DNA from: Xanthomonas sp. 10-10
GTDB taxonomy: Bacteria; Pseudomonadota; Gammaproteobacteria; Xanthomonadales; Xanthomonadaceae
Direction of reading: 5' to 3'
DNA: 64,000 nucleotides
Assembly: GCF_040182365.1 (NCBI RefSeq)
Contig: NZ_CP144460.1
Span: forward strand, 682,001-746,000
Numbering within the stretch: position 1 is the first letter of the stretch; each line of letters opens with the position of its first letter. This document shows positions 56,292 through 64,000 of this stretch, piece after piece. Both the position numbers and the translations under genes were made by a program. A model generated the notes under the pieces. It did no database searches, had not been told where the DNA came from, and saw only the letters and a program-made list of their open reading frames with translations.

Positions 56292-57262
56292 ATCCCTATG
56301 TCTTCAGTGGCCAGTTGCAGCAGTCTTCGATGCATCAGCAGACGTTGTGGTTGTTCAGCGGCATCGCACTGGTCTTGATCATTGCCACGCTGATTTCCGA
56401 AACGCTGCGTTGGCGCGCGCGCGCGCGCCCGAGCACGGTGCTGGACAACCTGGTGGCGCGCATTCGCGCCTGGTGGGTGATGGCGGCGGTGGTCGGCATC
56501 GCATTCGTGTTCGGGCGCGCCGGGGTGATCGGCCTGTTCGCCTTGGTGTCGTTGTTTGCGCTGCGCGAGTTCATCACGCTCGCCCCGACGCGGCGCGGCG
56601 ATTACTACGCCTTGTTGGCCGCCTTCTACATCGTGCTGCCGTGGCAATACGGGCTGGTGTGGACCGGCTGGTATGGCATGTACACGCTGCTGATTCCGGT
56701 CTATGCATTTTTGGTGTTGCCGATCCTGGCCACCATCGGCGGCGATACCACGCGTTATCTGGAGCGCACTGCCAAGGTGCAGTGGGGCTTGATGATCAGC
56801 GTGTTCTGCATCTCGCACGTGCCCGCATTGCTGAATCTGGAAATCCCCGGGTATGCCGGGCGCAACCTGTTGTTGATCGCCTTCCTGGTGATCGTGGTGC
56901 AGTCCTCGGATGTTTTGCAGTACGTCTGGGGCAAATTGGCCGGCCGCCATCTGATCGCGCCGAAACTGTCGCCGTCCAAAACGGTGGAAGGCTTCGTCGG
57001 CGGCGTGCTGTCGGCCAGCCTGCTGGGCATGGCGCTGTGGTGGATCACCCCGTTCGCGCCATGGCATGCCTTCGGGCTGGCGCTGGTGGCCAACCTGATG
57101 GGGTTCTTCGGCGGCCTGGTGATGTCGGCGATCAAGCGCGATCGCGGCATCAAGGACTGGGGCCACATGATCGAAGGCCACGGCGGCGTGCTGGACCGGC
57201 TGGACTCGGTGTGCTTCGCCGCCCCGGTGTTCTTCCACCTGATCCGCTACGGCTGGGCGTAA
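56288..57262 (+). CDS. CdsA-like phosphatidate cytidylyltransferase (YnbB-like)
   Basis: A 324-residue, roughly eight-helix membrane enzyme making CDP-diacylglycerol from CTP and phosphatidate. The C-terminal CdsA signature is complete: SPSKTVEGFVGG, then KRDRGIKDWGHMIEGHGGVLDRLDS. Longer than E. coli CdsA and with an extra N-terminal helix. The genome must also have an essential cdsA elsewhere, so this is a specialised paralogue feeding the CDP-alcohol transferases of the operon. Last gene of the coupled operon. Confidence 0.9.
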   Translation: MNPYVFSGQLQQSSMHQQTLWLFSGIALVLIIATLISETLRWRARARPSTVLDNLVARIRAWWVMAAVVGIAFVFGRAGVIGLFALVSLFALREFITLAPTRRGDYYALLAAFYIVLPWQYGLVWTGWYGMYTLLIPVYAFLVLPILATIGGDTTRYLERTAKVQWGLMISVFCISHVPALLNLEIPGYAGRNLLLIAFLVIVVQSSDVLQYVWGKLAGRHLIAPKLSPSKTVEGFVGGVLSASLLGMALWWITPFAPWHAFGLALVANLMGFFGGLVMSAIKRDRGIKDWGHMIEGHGGVLDRLDSVCFAAPVFFHLIRYGWA

Positions 57263-58228
57263 GCGTGTGACGAACCTTGGCGCAGGGCTGGCAGCGGCGC
57301 ATCGGTTTGGTAAAGACGACGCGGTCGGCGGAGCTGCCGCCAGGGCTTGGAGCGTCACCTGAGTCGTCGCAACGATCGATTCCTTCGACGCTGCGTTGGA
57401 ATATTCGCCGGTTAGTCAGTCGCAAGAGGTTCTGGTTGCTGGCAGCAAGGTGCAGGCAGCCGATCAGTGGCCTGCGACCTGCCGCACGGGTTGGCGGACA
57501 GCAGTTACTGCTCCGGACCATGATCGTCAAGTTAGAAACTGCGGACAGTGCACTAGCTGAAGGCGACGGCGGATCACGGACATTCAATCACCCACTTCTC
57601 ATTATAAATCCTCGCCTAGCCTTGCCAGAGGCGGGGGAGTCTTAGTTGCACGCGGTGATGGCGATTCGTGTTTACCCGGGTGTTCTTTCGCTGCGGTATC
57701 TGATGGGCACGCAAAATTGTTTGAATCTCGTCTGGCGCACTGACGAACATAATCCGTAGCCGGTCGCAGATTGATAAAAAAATCCGATATCCGCATGCAT
57801 GGCCTGCTCCTGGTCTTCGGTAATGCAAACATGTCTTCTGCTGCGGGGGAAGTTGTCCAGCGGGGCTGACCGACGATCTGGACTCGCTGATGTGTTCGCT
57901 CAACCGATTCAACAGCAACGACGCTCTCGGCGAGGCGTCCAGTTGCTACTTGCTGCAACGGCTGCCGCGCAGGAGCCAGCCTTGCCATCCATGCCAGCTG
58001 CGTCTTGCAGTCACGGCCGTCCATGACCCTGCGATTCAAGCAAGACACCGCAGTGCGCGTGCGCCTCAATGCGTTCGTCGATGACTCCATTGCATTACCG
58101 GCGCTGCCCTTGCCAACGGGTGGATCAGTCTCGCCATGACGGCTGGATGACCTCGCACCCTTTCCATCGGCCAGGACATGCACGCCGGTTTGCGCAGCTG
58201 TTTGGAATATCCAGATGAGATCACCCTT
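57263..58228. other. 966-bp region without supported genes upstream of the ice nucleation gene
   Basis: Open frames on both strands (longest about 190 codons on the minus strand) lack ribosome-binding sites and protein-like composition. It should include the ice-gene promoter; none was pinpointed. A TTCGA-N15-TTCGC pair at about 57382-57406 resembles, but does not match, a HrpX PIP box. The composition is less GC-rich than the flanks in places (for example around 57590-57610), consistent with remnant or foreign DNA. Confidence 0.45.
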
Positions 58229-61200
58229 ATGAATCGTGAAAAAGTCCTGGCATTACGCACCTGCACGAACAACATGTCCGATCATTGCGGACTGATCTGG
58301 CCACAGGCAGGCATCGTCGAATGCCGGCATTGGCAACCCAGCATCAAACAGGAAAACGGCTTGACCGGCCTGTTGTGGGGACAGGGCACCGATGCGCATC
58401 TGAACATGCATGCCGACGCGCATTGGGTCGTCTGCATTGTGGATACCGCCGACATCATCTGGCTGGGCGAAGAGGGAATGATCAAGTTCCCCAGGGCCGA
58501 GGTGGTCTACGCCGGCAGCCGTGCCGGCGCCTTGCAGTGCATCGCCGCCGGCATCGCGCAGCATGCCCCGCCCCAGCCCGAGCTGCCTGCAGAGACGATG
58601 ATTGCCGCGGAATTCATTCCCAAGGCAGCGCAGGCGCAGTTCATTGCGCCGGCAGTGGAGCAGGGCGGCCATTCCGGCGCACCCGTGCCGCCGTTGGTCG
58701 CCGCCGGCGGTGCGCAGATGCCGCCGCATCCAGACGACACGCTGCGCACGCGAGAGATCGCCACCTATGGCAGCACGCTCACCGGTGCCGATCAAAGTCA
58801 GCTGATTGCAGGCTATGGAAGCACCGAGACGGCGGGTAACCGCAGCGAGTTGATCGCCGGCTATGGCAGCACCGGGGTGGCCGGATCGGACAGCACCATC
58901 GTGGCCGGTTATGGCAGCTCGCAGACCGCCGGCGGCGGAAGCACGCTGACGGCCGGTTACGGCAGCACGCAGACCGCGCGCAGCGGCAGCGATCTGACCG
59001 CCGGCTATGGCAGTACCGAAACCGCCGGGGCTGACAGCTCGCTGATCGCCGGGTATGGCAGCACCCAGACGTCCGGCGGCGACAGTTCGCTGACCGCCGG
59101 TTACGGCAGTACCCAGACGGCGCAAGGCGGTAGCGACCTCACCGCCGGTTACGGCAGCACCGGCACGGCGGGCACGGACAGCTCGCTGATCGCCGGCTAT
59201 GGCAGCACGCAAACGTCCGGTGGCGAAAGCTCGCTCACTGCCGGCTATGGCAGCACGCAAACCGCGCAGGACGGCAGTGACCTGACCGCCGGTTATGGCA
59301 GCACGGGAACCGCCGGCGCCGACAGCTCGTTGATCGCCGGCTATGGCAGCACGCAGACATCGGGCAATGCCAGCTCGCTCACCGCCGGTTATGGCAGCAC
59401 GCAAACCGCGCGCACCGGTAGCGATTTGACCGCCGGCTACGGCAGTACCTCCACCGCCGGTGCCGACAGCACCTTGATCGCCGGCTATGGCAGCACGCAG
59501 ACCTCCGGAGGCGACAGTTCGCTCACGGCCGGCTATGGCAGCACCCAAACCGCGCGCAAGGGCAGCGATCTGACCGCTGGTTATGGCAGCACCGCAACCG
59601 CAGGCGCGGAGAGTTCATTGATCGCCGGCTACGGCAGTACGCAGACGTCGGGCAACGCCAGTTCGCTCACTGCCGGCTATGGCAGCACGCAGACTGCACG
59701 CAGCGGCAGCGATCTGACCACCGGCTACGGCAGTACCTCCACCGCCGGTGCCGACAGCACCCTGATCGCCGGTTACGGCAGTACGCAGACCTCCGGTGGC
59801 GACAGCTCGCTGACCGCCGGTTATGGCAGCACGCAGACCGCACGCAGCGGCAGCGACCTGACCACCGGCTACGGCAGCACCTCGACCGCCGGTGGCGAGA
59901 GCACGCTGATCGCCGGCTACGGCAGCACGCAGACCTCGGGCAACGCCAGTTCGTTGACGGCCGGCTACGGCAGCACCCAGACCGCGCGCAGCGGCAGCGA
60001 TCTGACCACCGGCTACGGCAGTACCTCCACCGCCGGTGCCGACAGCACCTTGATCGCTGGCTATGGCAGCACGCAGACCTCCGGTGGCGACAGCTCGCTG
60101 ACCGCCGGGTACGGCAGTACGCAGACCGCACGCAAAGGCAGCGATCTCACCACCGGCTATGGCAGCACCTCTACGGCCGGCGCCGACAGCACGCTGATCG
60201 CCGGCTATGGCAGCACGCAGACGTCCGGTGGAGAGAGTTCGCTCACGGCCGGTTATGGCAGCACGCAGACCGCGCGCAAGGGCAGCGATCTGACCACCGG
60301 CTACGGCAGCACCTCGACGGCGGGTGCCGATAGCACGTTGATCGCCGGTTACGGCAGCACCCAGACCTCCGGCGGCGACAGTTCGCTGACGGCGGGCTAT
60401 GGCAGCACGCAGACGGCGCGCAAGGGCAGCGATCTCACTACCGGCTATGGCAGCACGTCGACGGCGGGTGCCGAGAGCACGCTGATCGCCGGCTACGGCA
60501 GCACGCAGACGGCCGGCTTCAAGAGCATCCTCACCACCGGCTACGGCAGTACCCAGACCGCGCAAGAGGGCAGCCTGCTCACGGCCGGCTACGGCAGTTC
60601 CTCAACGGCCGGCTCGGACAGTTCGTTGATCGCCGGCTATGGCAGTACGCAGACGGCCGGCTTCAAGAGCATCCTGACCGCCGGCTACGGCAGCACACAG
60701 ACCGCACAGGAACGCAGCACGCTCACCACCGGCTACGGCAGCACCTCCACCGCCGGGCACGACAGCTCGCTGATCGCCGGTTACGGCAGTACGCAGACGG
60801 CTGGCTACAAGAGCATTCTCACCACCGGCTATGGCAGCACCCAGACCGCGCAAGAGGGAAGCTCGCTGATCGCAGGCTACGGCAGTTCCTCCATGGCCGG
60901 CCCGGACAGCTCGCTGATCGCCGGTTATGGCAGTACGCAGACGGCCGGTTACGACAGCTTCCTGACGGCCGGTTACGGCAGTACCCAGACCGCGCAAAGC
61001 AGCAGCTGGCTGATCACCGGCTACGGCAGTACCTCCACCGCCAGCTTCCAGAGTTCGTTGATTGCCGGCTATGGCAGCACGCAGACCGCCGGCTACGAAA
61101 GCACCCTGACCGCCGGTTATGGCAGCACCCAGACGGCGCAGGAAATCAGTTGGCTCACCACCGGCTACGGCAGCACCCAAACCGCAGGACACGGCAGCAT

Positions 61201-62230
61201 TCTGACCGCCGGCTACGGCAGCAATTCCACCGCCGGTTACGAAAGCACCCTGATCGCCGGCTATGGCAGTACCCAGACCGCCGGTTACGAAAGCACCCTG
61301 ACCGCCGGCTACGGCAGTACGCTGACCGCACTGGAAAACAGCTCGCTCACCGCCGGCTACGGCAGCACCGAAATCGCCGGATTTTCCAGCACGCTGATCG
61401 CCGGCTACGGCAGCAGCCAGACTGCCGGTGGCGACAGTACGCTGACGGCAGGTTATGGCAGCACCCTGACCGCGCAGGACAACAGCTCGTTGACCGCCGG
61501 CTACGGCAGCACCGAGACCGCCGGGCAGGACAGCTCGCTGATCGCCGGGTATGGCAGCACCCTGACCAGCGGCGTGCGCAGCTATCTGACCGCCGGCTAC
61601 GGCAGCAACCAGATCGCCAGCTATGGAAGCTCGTTGATCGCCGGACACGAAAGTACCCAGATCGCCGGCCATCGCAGCATGCTGATTGCCGGCAAGCTCA
61701 GTTCGCAGACGGCCGGTTCGCGCAGCACGTTGATCGCCGGCATGGGCAGCATCCAGACAGCGGGCGACCGCAGCAAGCTGATCGCCGGCGCCGACAGCAC
61801 CCAGACCGCTGGCGATCGCAGCAAGTTGCTGGCAGGTCGCAACAGCTTCCTCACGGCCGGCGACCGTAGCAAACTCACCGCCGGCGACGACTGCACGCTG
61901 ATGGCGGGCGACCGCAGCAAGTTGACCGCCGGCAAGAACAGCATCCTGACCGCGGGCGCCAACAGCCGGTTGATCGGCAGCCTGGGATCCACCCTCACCG
62001 GTGGCGAAGACTCGGTGCTGATCTTCCGCTGCTGGGACGGCAAGCGCTATACCAACATCATCGCCAAGACCGGCGAGGAGGGCGTCGAGGCCGACACCGC
62101 CTATCAGGTCGACGACGACAGGAACGTGGTGGAAAAATTCGACGACCCGTTCGACACCATCGTGCTGGACCATGGCAGCGACCCGGCCTTCGCAGCGGAT
62201 CATGCAGCGATAACGCAATTGCCGAACTGA
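58229..62230 (+). CDS. inaX: Ice nucleation protein
   Basis: A 1333-residue outer-surface protein that orders water and triggers freezing near -2 to -8 °C. Residues 1-177 are the conserved N-terminal domain (MNREKVLALRTCTNNMSDHC…). Residues 178-1265 are exactly 68 coils of 16 residues, consensus AGYGSTQTAGxxSxLT (positions 6-8, TxT, bind ice-like water; Tyr3 forms a stacking ladder). Residues 1266-1333 are the C-terminal cap (FRCWDGKRYTN…). No classical signal peptide. The ATG at 58229 is used because it gives the known INP N-terminus; its ribosome-binding site is weak. Known in X. campestris pv. translucens as InaX. Gene intact, so function is likely. Confidence 0.97.
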   Translation: MNREKVLALRTCTNNMSDHCGLIWPQAGIVECRHWQPSIKQENGLTGLLWGQGTDAHLNMHADAHWVVCIVDTADIIWLGEEGMIKFPRAEVVYAGSRAGALQCIAAGIAQHAPPQPELPAETMIAAEFIPKAAQAQFIAPAVEQGGHSGAPVPPLVAAGGAQMPPHPDDTLRTREIATYGSTLTGADQSQLIAGYGSTETAGNRSELIAGYGSTGVAGSDSTIVAGYGSSQTAGGGSTLTAGYGSTQTARSGSDLTAGYGSTETAGADSSLIAGYGSTQTSGGDSSLTAGYGSTQTAQGGSDLTAGYGSTGTAGTDSSLIAGYGSTQTSGGESSLTAGYGSTQTAQDGSDLTAGYGSTGTAGADSSLIAGYGSTQTSGNASSLTAGYGSTQTARTGSDLTAGYGSTSTAGADSTLIAGYGSTQTSGGDSSLTAGYGSTQTARKGSDLTAGYGSTATAGAESSLIAGYGSTQTSGNASSLTAGYGSTQTARSGSDLTTGYGSTSTAGADSTLIAGYGSTQTSGGDSSLTAGYGSTQTARSGSDLTTGYGSTSTAGGESTLIAGYGSTQTSGNASSLTAGYGSTQTARSGSDLTTGYGSTSTAGADSTLIAGYGSTQTSGGDSSLTAGYGSTQTARKGSDLTTGYGSTSTAGADSTLIAGYGSTQTSGGESSLTAGYGSTQTARKGSDLTTGYGSTSTAGADSTLIAGYGSTQTSGGDSSLTAGYGSTQTARKGSDLTTGYGSTSTAGAESTLIAGYGSTQTAGFKSILTTGYGSTQTAQEGSLLTAGYGSSSTAGSDSSLIAGYGSTQTAGFKSILTAGYGSTQTAQERSTLTTGYGSTSTAGHDSSLIAGYGSTQTAGYKSILTTGYGSTQTAQEGSSLIAGYGSSSMAGPDSSLIAGYGSTQTAGYDSFLTAGYGSTQTAQSSSWLITGYGSTSTASFQSSLIAGYGSTQTAGYESTLTAGYGSTQTAQEISWLTTGYGSTQTAGHGSILTAGYGSNSTAGYESTLIAGYGSTQTAGYESTLTAGYGSTLTALENSSLTAGYGSTEIAGFSSTLIAGYGSSQTAGGDSTLTAGYGSTLTAQDNSSLTAGYGSTETAGQDSSLIAGYGSTLTSGVRSYLTAGYGSNQIASYGSSLIAGHESTQIAGHRSMLIAGKLSSQTAGSRSTLIAGMGSIQTAGDRSKLIAGADSTQTAGDRSKLLAGRNSFLTAGDRSKLTAGDDCTLMAGDRSKLTAGKNSILTAGANSRLIGSLGSTLTGGEDSVLIFRCWDGKRYTNIIAKTGEEGVEADTAYQVDDDRNVVEKFDDPFDTIVLDHGSDPAFAADHAAITQLPN
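58760..62023 (+). repeat. 48-bp tandem coil repeats of the ice nucleation gene (68 copies)
   Basis: 68 consecutive 48-bp units without any indel. Coils 5-36 (58952-60487) follow a strict three-coil, 144-bp period in which every third coil carries TQTSG; coils 37-60 (60488-61639) carry TQTAG and more varied residues; coils 61-68 (61640-62023) lose the Tyr and carry Arg at position 12. Copies in coils 20-36 are nearly identical, a sign of recent expansion or gene conversion. Confidence 0.95.
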
Positions 62231-62274
62231 GCAATTAACTCGCCCAGGCGGTCGGCATTGCCGATCGAGGCTAC

Positions 62275-62304
62275 GGCCAACCGCCGGCTAGGCGGCGGTT
62301 GGCC
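62275..62304 (+). terminator. Hairpin downstream of the ice nucleation gene
   Basis: A perfect 11-bp stem ggccaaccgcc/ggcggttggcc (62275-62285 with 62294-62304), 45 bases after the stop. No U-tract, so a weak terminator call. The rest of the 328-bp spacer 62231-62558 holds nothing recognised apart from the repeat at 62521. Confidence 0.5.
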
Positions 62305-62520
62305 CGATCAGATGAGGTCGGCCCGCGATGCGGGCCACGCTGGGGACTAAGCAGGTCCTGCCCAGAGGCGTGGCAGCGGGGGGCGCATCAGGCAGCCCTA
62401 CCGGGCATCAACACGCAGAACATTCCACAATGCGCTGCAAGCATCGACTAACGGCCGCGTCACCTCACCAAGCGTGCCAGCCCAGCGCACTACCAGCCCG
62501 CAGCACACCCACGCTCCAAC

Positions 62521-62555
62521 GATTCCCCAATCCCGATTCCCGAATCCCGAATCCC
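62521..62555. repeat. Heptamer repeat (gattccc/gaatccc, five units) at the fis 3' end
   Basis: Five consecutive 7-bp units: gattccc, caatccc, gattccc, gaatccc, gaatccc. It ends three bases before the fis stop codon. Similar attccc/gattcg runs are scattered in Xanthomonas intergenic DNA. Confidence 0.8.
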
Positions 62556-62558
62556 GTC

Positions 62559-62846
<288 letters not shown>

Positions 62847-62946
62847 TCACGAGGCCGGGGCGCGTGGCCGGCGAGGGGGAGTGAGTCTAGCGCGTGACCT
62901 CATCGCTCGCCACGCCCATGTGGCGATCGGACGAGGTTGTGTCCGC

Positions 62947-64000
62947 TTAGCGGAAGTCGAAACTGAAGGCGGCGGTGCTGGCGGCCGGTTCGCGGACGCG
63001 AAACGCCACCTGCACGGCCTGACCCGGCGCCAGCGTGTCGTGCTCGGCCGGCGCCTTGCCCAGATATTCCTGCGGCGACAGCACCCGGGTGCCGATCACC
63101 CGCCCATCGGCATCGGACAGCGACAGCTGCAACCAGGGCCAGGCCTGCGCCCAGCGCGCATCGTTGCGGAAGCTGGCCTGGATCTCCAGCACGCCGGACA
63201 CGCCGGGCAGCGGGCGCACGTCGCGATTGAGCAGGGTCAGCGTGGCCGGCTCGCGCCACGCCGGCAGCGTGCAGCGCACCACCGCGCAGGCGCTGGCCAC
63301 CAGCGGCCGCCAGCGCGCGTCGCCGGCCAGATGCGCGCGGTCGGCGATGACGATCTGCAGGCCCAGCAACCCGGCCAGGCCAAACAACAGCGCCCACTGC
63401 CGCCCGCTGGCACGCAGCCGTGGGCGGCCGAGCCCTCGGCGCGCGAAGGTGGGCGCTGCCACGGCAGGCGCGGGCAAGGGATGCACTGGCGTTGCGTGGG
63501 CGCGCGCCTGCCCGGCGGCGTGGTCGTGCTGCACGTCGGCTGCGAGCGCGACGCTGGACGCGTCGAGGTTGCCCGCATCGACAGCCTCGCTCTCCTGCCG
63601 GTCTGTGGCGTCGGGCGCGCCATGGGGCGCGGTGCTGGTCATGGTGTCGTCTGGCGCCGCGCCTGCCGCGTCCTGCTCGAGCGCCAGCTGCGGCGCCACG
63701 CGTGCACGCGCGGCGGTTTCCTGCAGCCCGGCGTGGTCCGGATGGGCGCTGCCGTCTGCATCAGCGGGCGACGGGGTCTGTGCCGGCGCGGTAAGCGGCG
63801 CACGCACGACCGGCACGTCTGCTGCAGCGACCTCGGGCGCAGGCACCGGTTGCGATACGGGAGCAGCGGGCAGCCCGGCCGCGGGCATCGGCACCACCTG
63901 CTCCGCTGGCGCAGTGGCCGGCACCGCGGGCGGTTGAATCAACGTCGGGGCAGGCGGCGGCGTTGCGCGCAGAAAGGTGACCAGGGGGCGGCGCGGTGGC
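62947..64000 (-). CDS. DUF3426 membrane protein (5' part beyond window)
   Basis: The frame is open to the window end, so the N-terminus, usually a zinc-ribbon MJ0042 motif, is missing. The visible part has a long Ala/Pro-rich linker, a single transmembrane helix (WALLFGLAGLLGLQIVIAD), and the DUF3426 domain (RWRPLVASACAVVRCTLPAWREP; ASFRNDARWAQAWPWLQLSLSDADGRVIGTRVLSPQEYL). In related genomes this gene lies between prmA and fis, as the arrangement here would allow. Function unknown. Confidence 0.85.
   Translation of the reverse strand, partial: PPRRPLVTFLRATPPPAPTLIQPPAVPATAPAEQVVPMPAAGLPAAPVSQPVPAPEVAAADVPVVRAPLTAPAQTPSPADADGSAHPDHAGLQETAARARVAPQLALEQDAAGAAPDDTMTSTAPHGAPDATDRQESEAVDAGNLDASSVALAADVQHDHAAGQARAHATPVHPLPAPAVAAPTFARRGLGRPRLRASGRQWALLFGLAGLLGLQIVIADRAHLAGDARWRPLVASACAVVRCTLPAWREPATLTLLNRDVRPLPGVSGVLEIQASFRNDARWAQAWPWLQLSLSDADGRVIGTRVLSPQEYLGKAPAEHDTLAPGQAVQVAFRVREPAASTAAFSFDFR

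Noticed and set aside
57382..57406. PIP box-like TTCGA-N15-TTCGC
   Set aside because: First half does not match TTCGB, no -10 at the expected distance, and the next supported gene is about 800 bp away.
57602..58183. 193-codon minus-strand ORF upstream of the ice gene
   Set aside because: No motif, poor composition and no ribosome-binding site.
58760..62023. Regular repeats that might suggest a CRISPR array
   Set aside because: Units are contiguous 48-bp coding repeats in one frame without spacers.
59615..62218. Long open frames on the minus strand opposite the ice nucleation gene
   Set aside because: They mirror the 48-bp repeats; Ala/Gly/Arg composition, no ribosome-binding site. Shadows of a repetitive gene.

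Overview
The window looks like a chromosomal segment of Xanthomonas (Xanthomonadaceae). The evidence is high GC content, a Clp-type CRP homologue beside speD, the split trpE…trpG…trpDC arrangement, a cat-type fis gene near purH/purD, and an ice nucleation protein. Nearly all genes are intact. Only the first gene (MrpA-like, 3' part missing) and the last (DUF3426 protein, 5' part missing) run off the edges. I see no insertion sequence, prophage, CRISPR array or rRNA.

Layout. 1-13 kb: Mrp-type antiporter subunit A, an SDR protein, an Mpo1-like membrane protein, a secreted M4 metalloprotease, two orphan lipoproteins, purC, a J-domain protein, an outer-membrane beta-barrel protein, rpe plus a GNAT, and a YegS-like lipid kinase. 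13-21 kb: tryptophan genes on the + strand (trpE, trpG, trpD, trpC) interspersed with a threonine aldolase, a SIMPL-domain protein, a flavin reductase and a HAD phosphatase. trpE is preceded by an overlapping ORF with four Trp codons in five (RWWRWW). 21-28 kb: clp and speD (divergent), sugE, a 191-bp tandem duplication, coq7, rplM-rpsI, tRNA-Met and tRNA-Gln, rppH, and bfd-bfr with a candidate Fur box. 28-33 kb: a hybrid histidine kinase abutting a REC-GGDEF-EAL protein in which both nucleotide-domain signatures are degenerate. 33-49 kb: bactofilin, erpA, nudC, ampE, a CD225/DUF2752/59-residue mini-operon, an MFS-acyltransferase fusion, a divergent LysR/MFS pair, a FUSC-family transporter, then purD, a lipoprotein and purH on the minus strand.

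49-62 kb is the most distinctive part. A + strand block lies between purH and fis, genes I expect to be neighbours from other gammaproteobacteria such as Pseudomonas. Its first half is a phospholipid-metabolism locus. It holds a CDP-alcohol phosphatidyltransferase, then seven genes that all overlap by 1-4 bases: alpha/beta-hydrolase-methyltransferase fusion, PAP2-dual-specificity-phosphatase fusion, two membrane proteins of unknown role, a second CDP-alcohol phosphatidyltransferase, a PlsC-like acyltransferase and a CdsA-like cytidylyltransferase. This looks like an enlarged version of the E. coli ynbABCD cluster. The encoded steps form a plausible path from lysophosphatidate through phosphatidate and CDP-diacylglycerol to a phospholipid phosphate and its dephosphorylated product; the head group is unknown. 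After about 1 kb with no supported gene comes a 1333-residue ice nucleation protein with exactly 68 sixteen-residue coils, a 60-step tyrosine ladder and an arginine-rich C-terminal cap. The minus strand then resumes with fis and the DUF3426 gene.

All calls are by eye from sequence and family knowledge; no database search was run.
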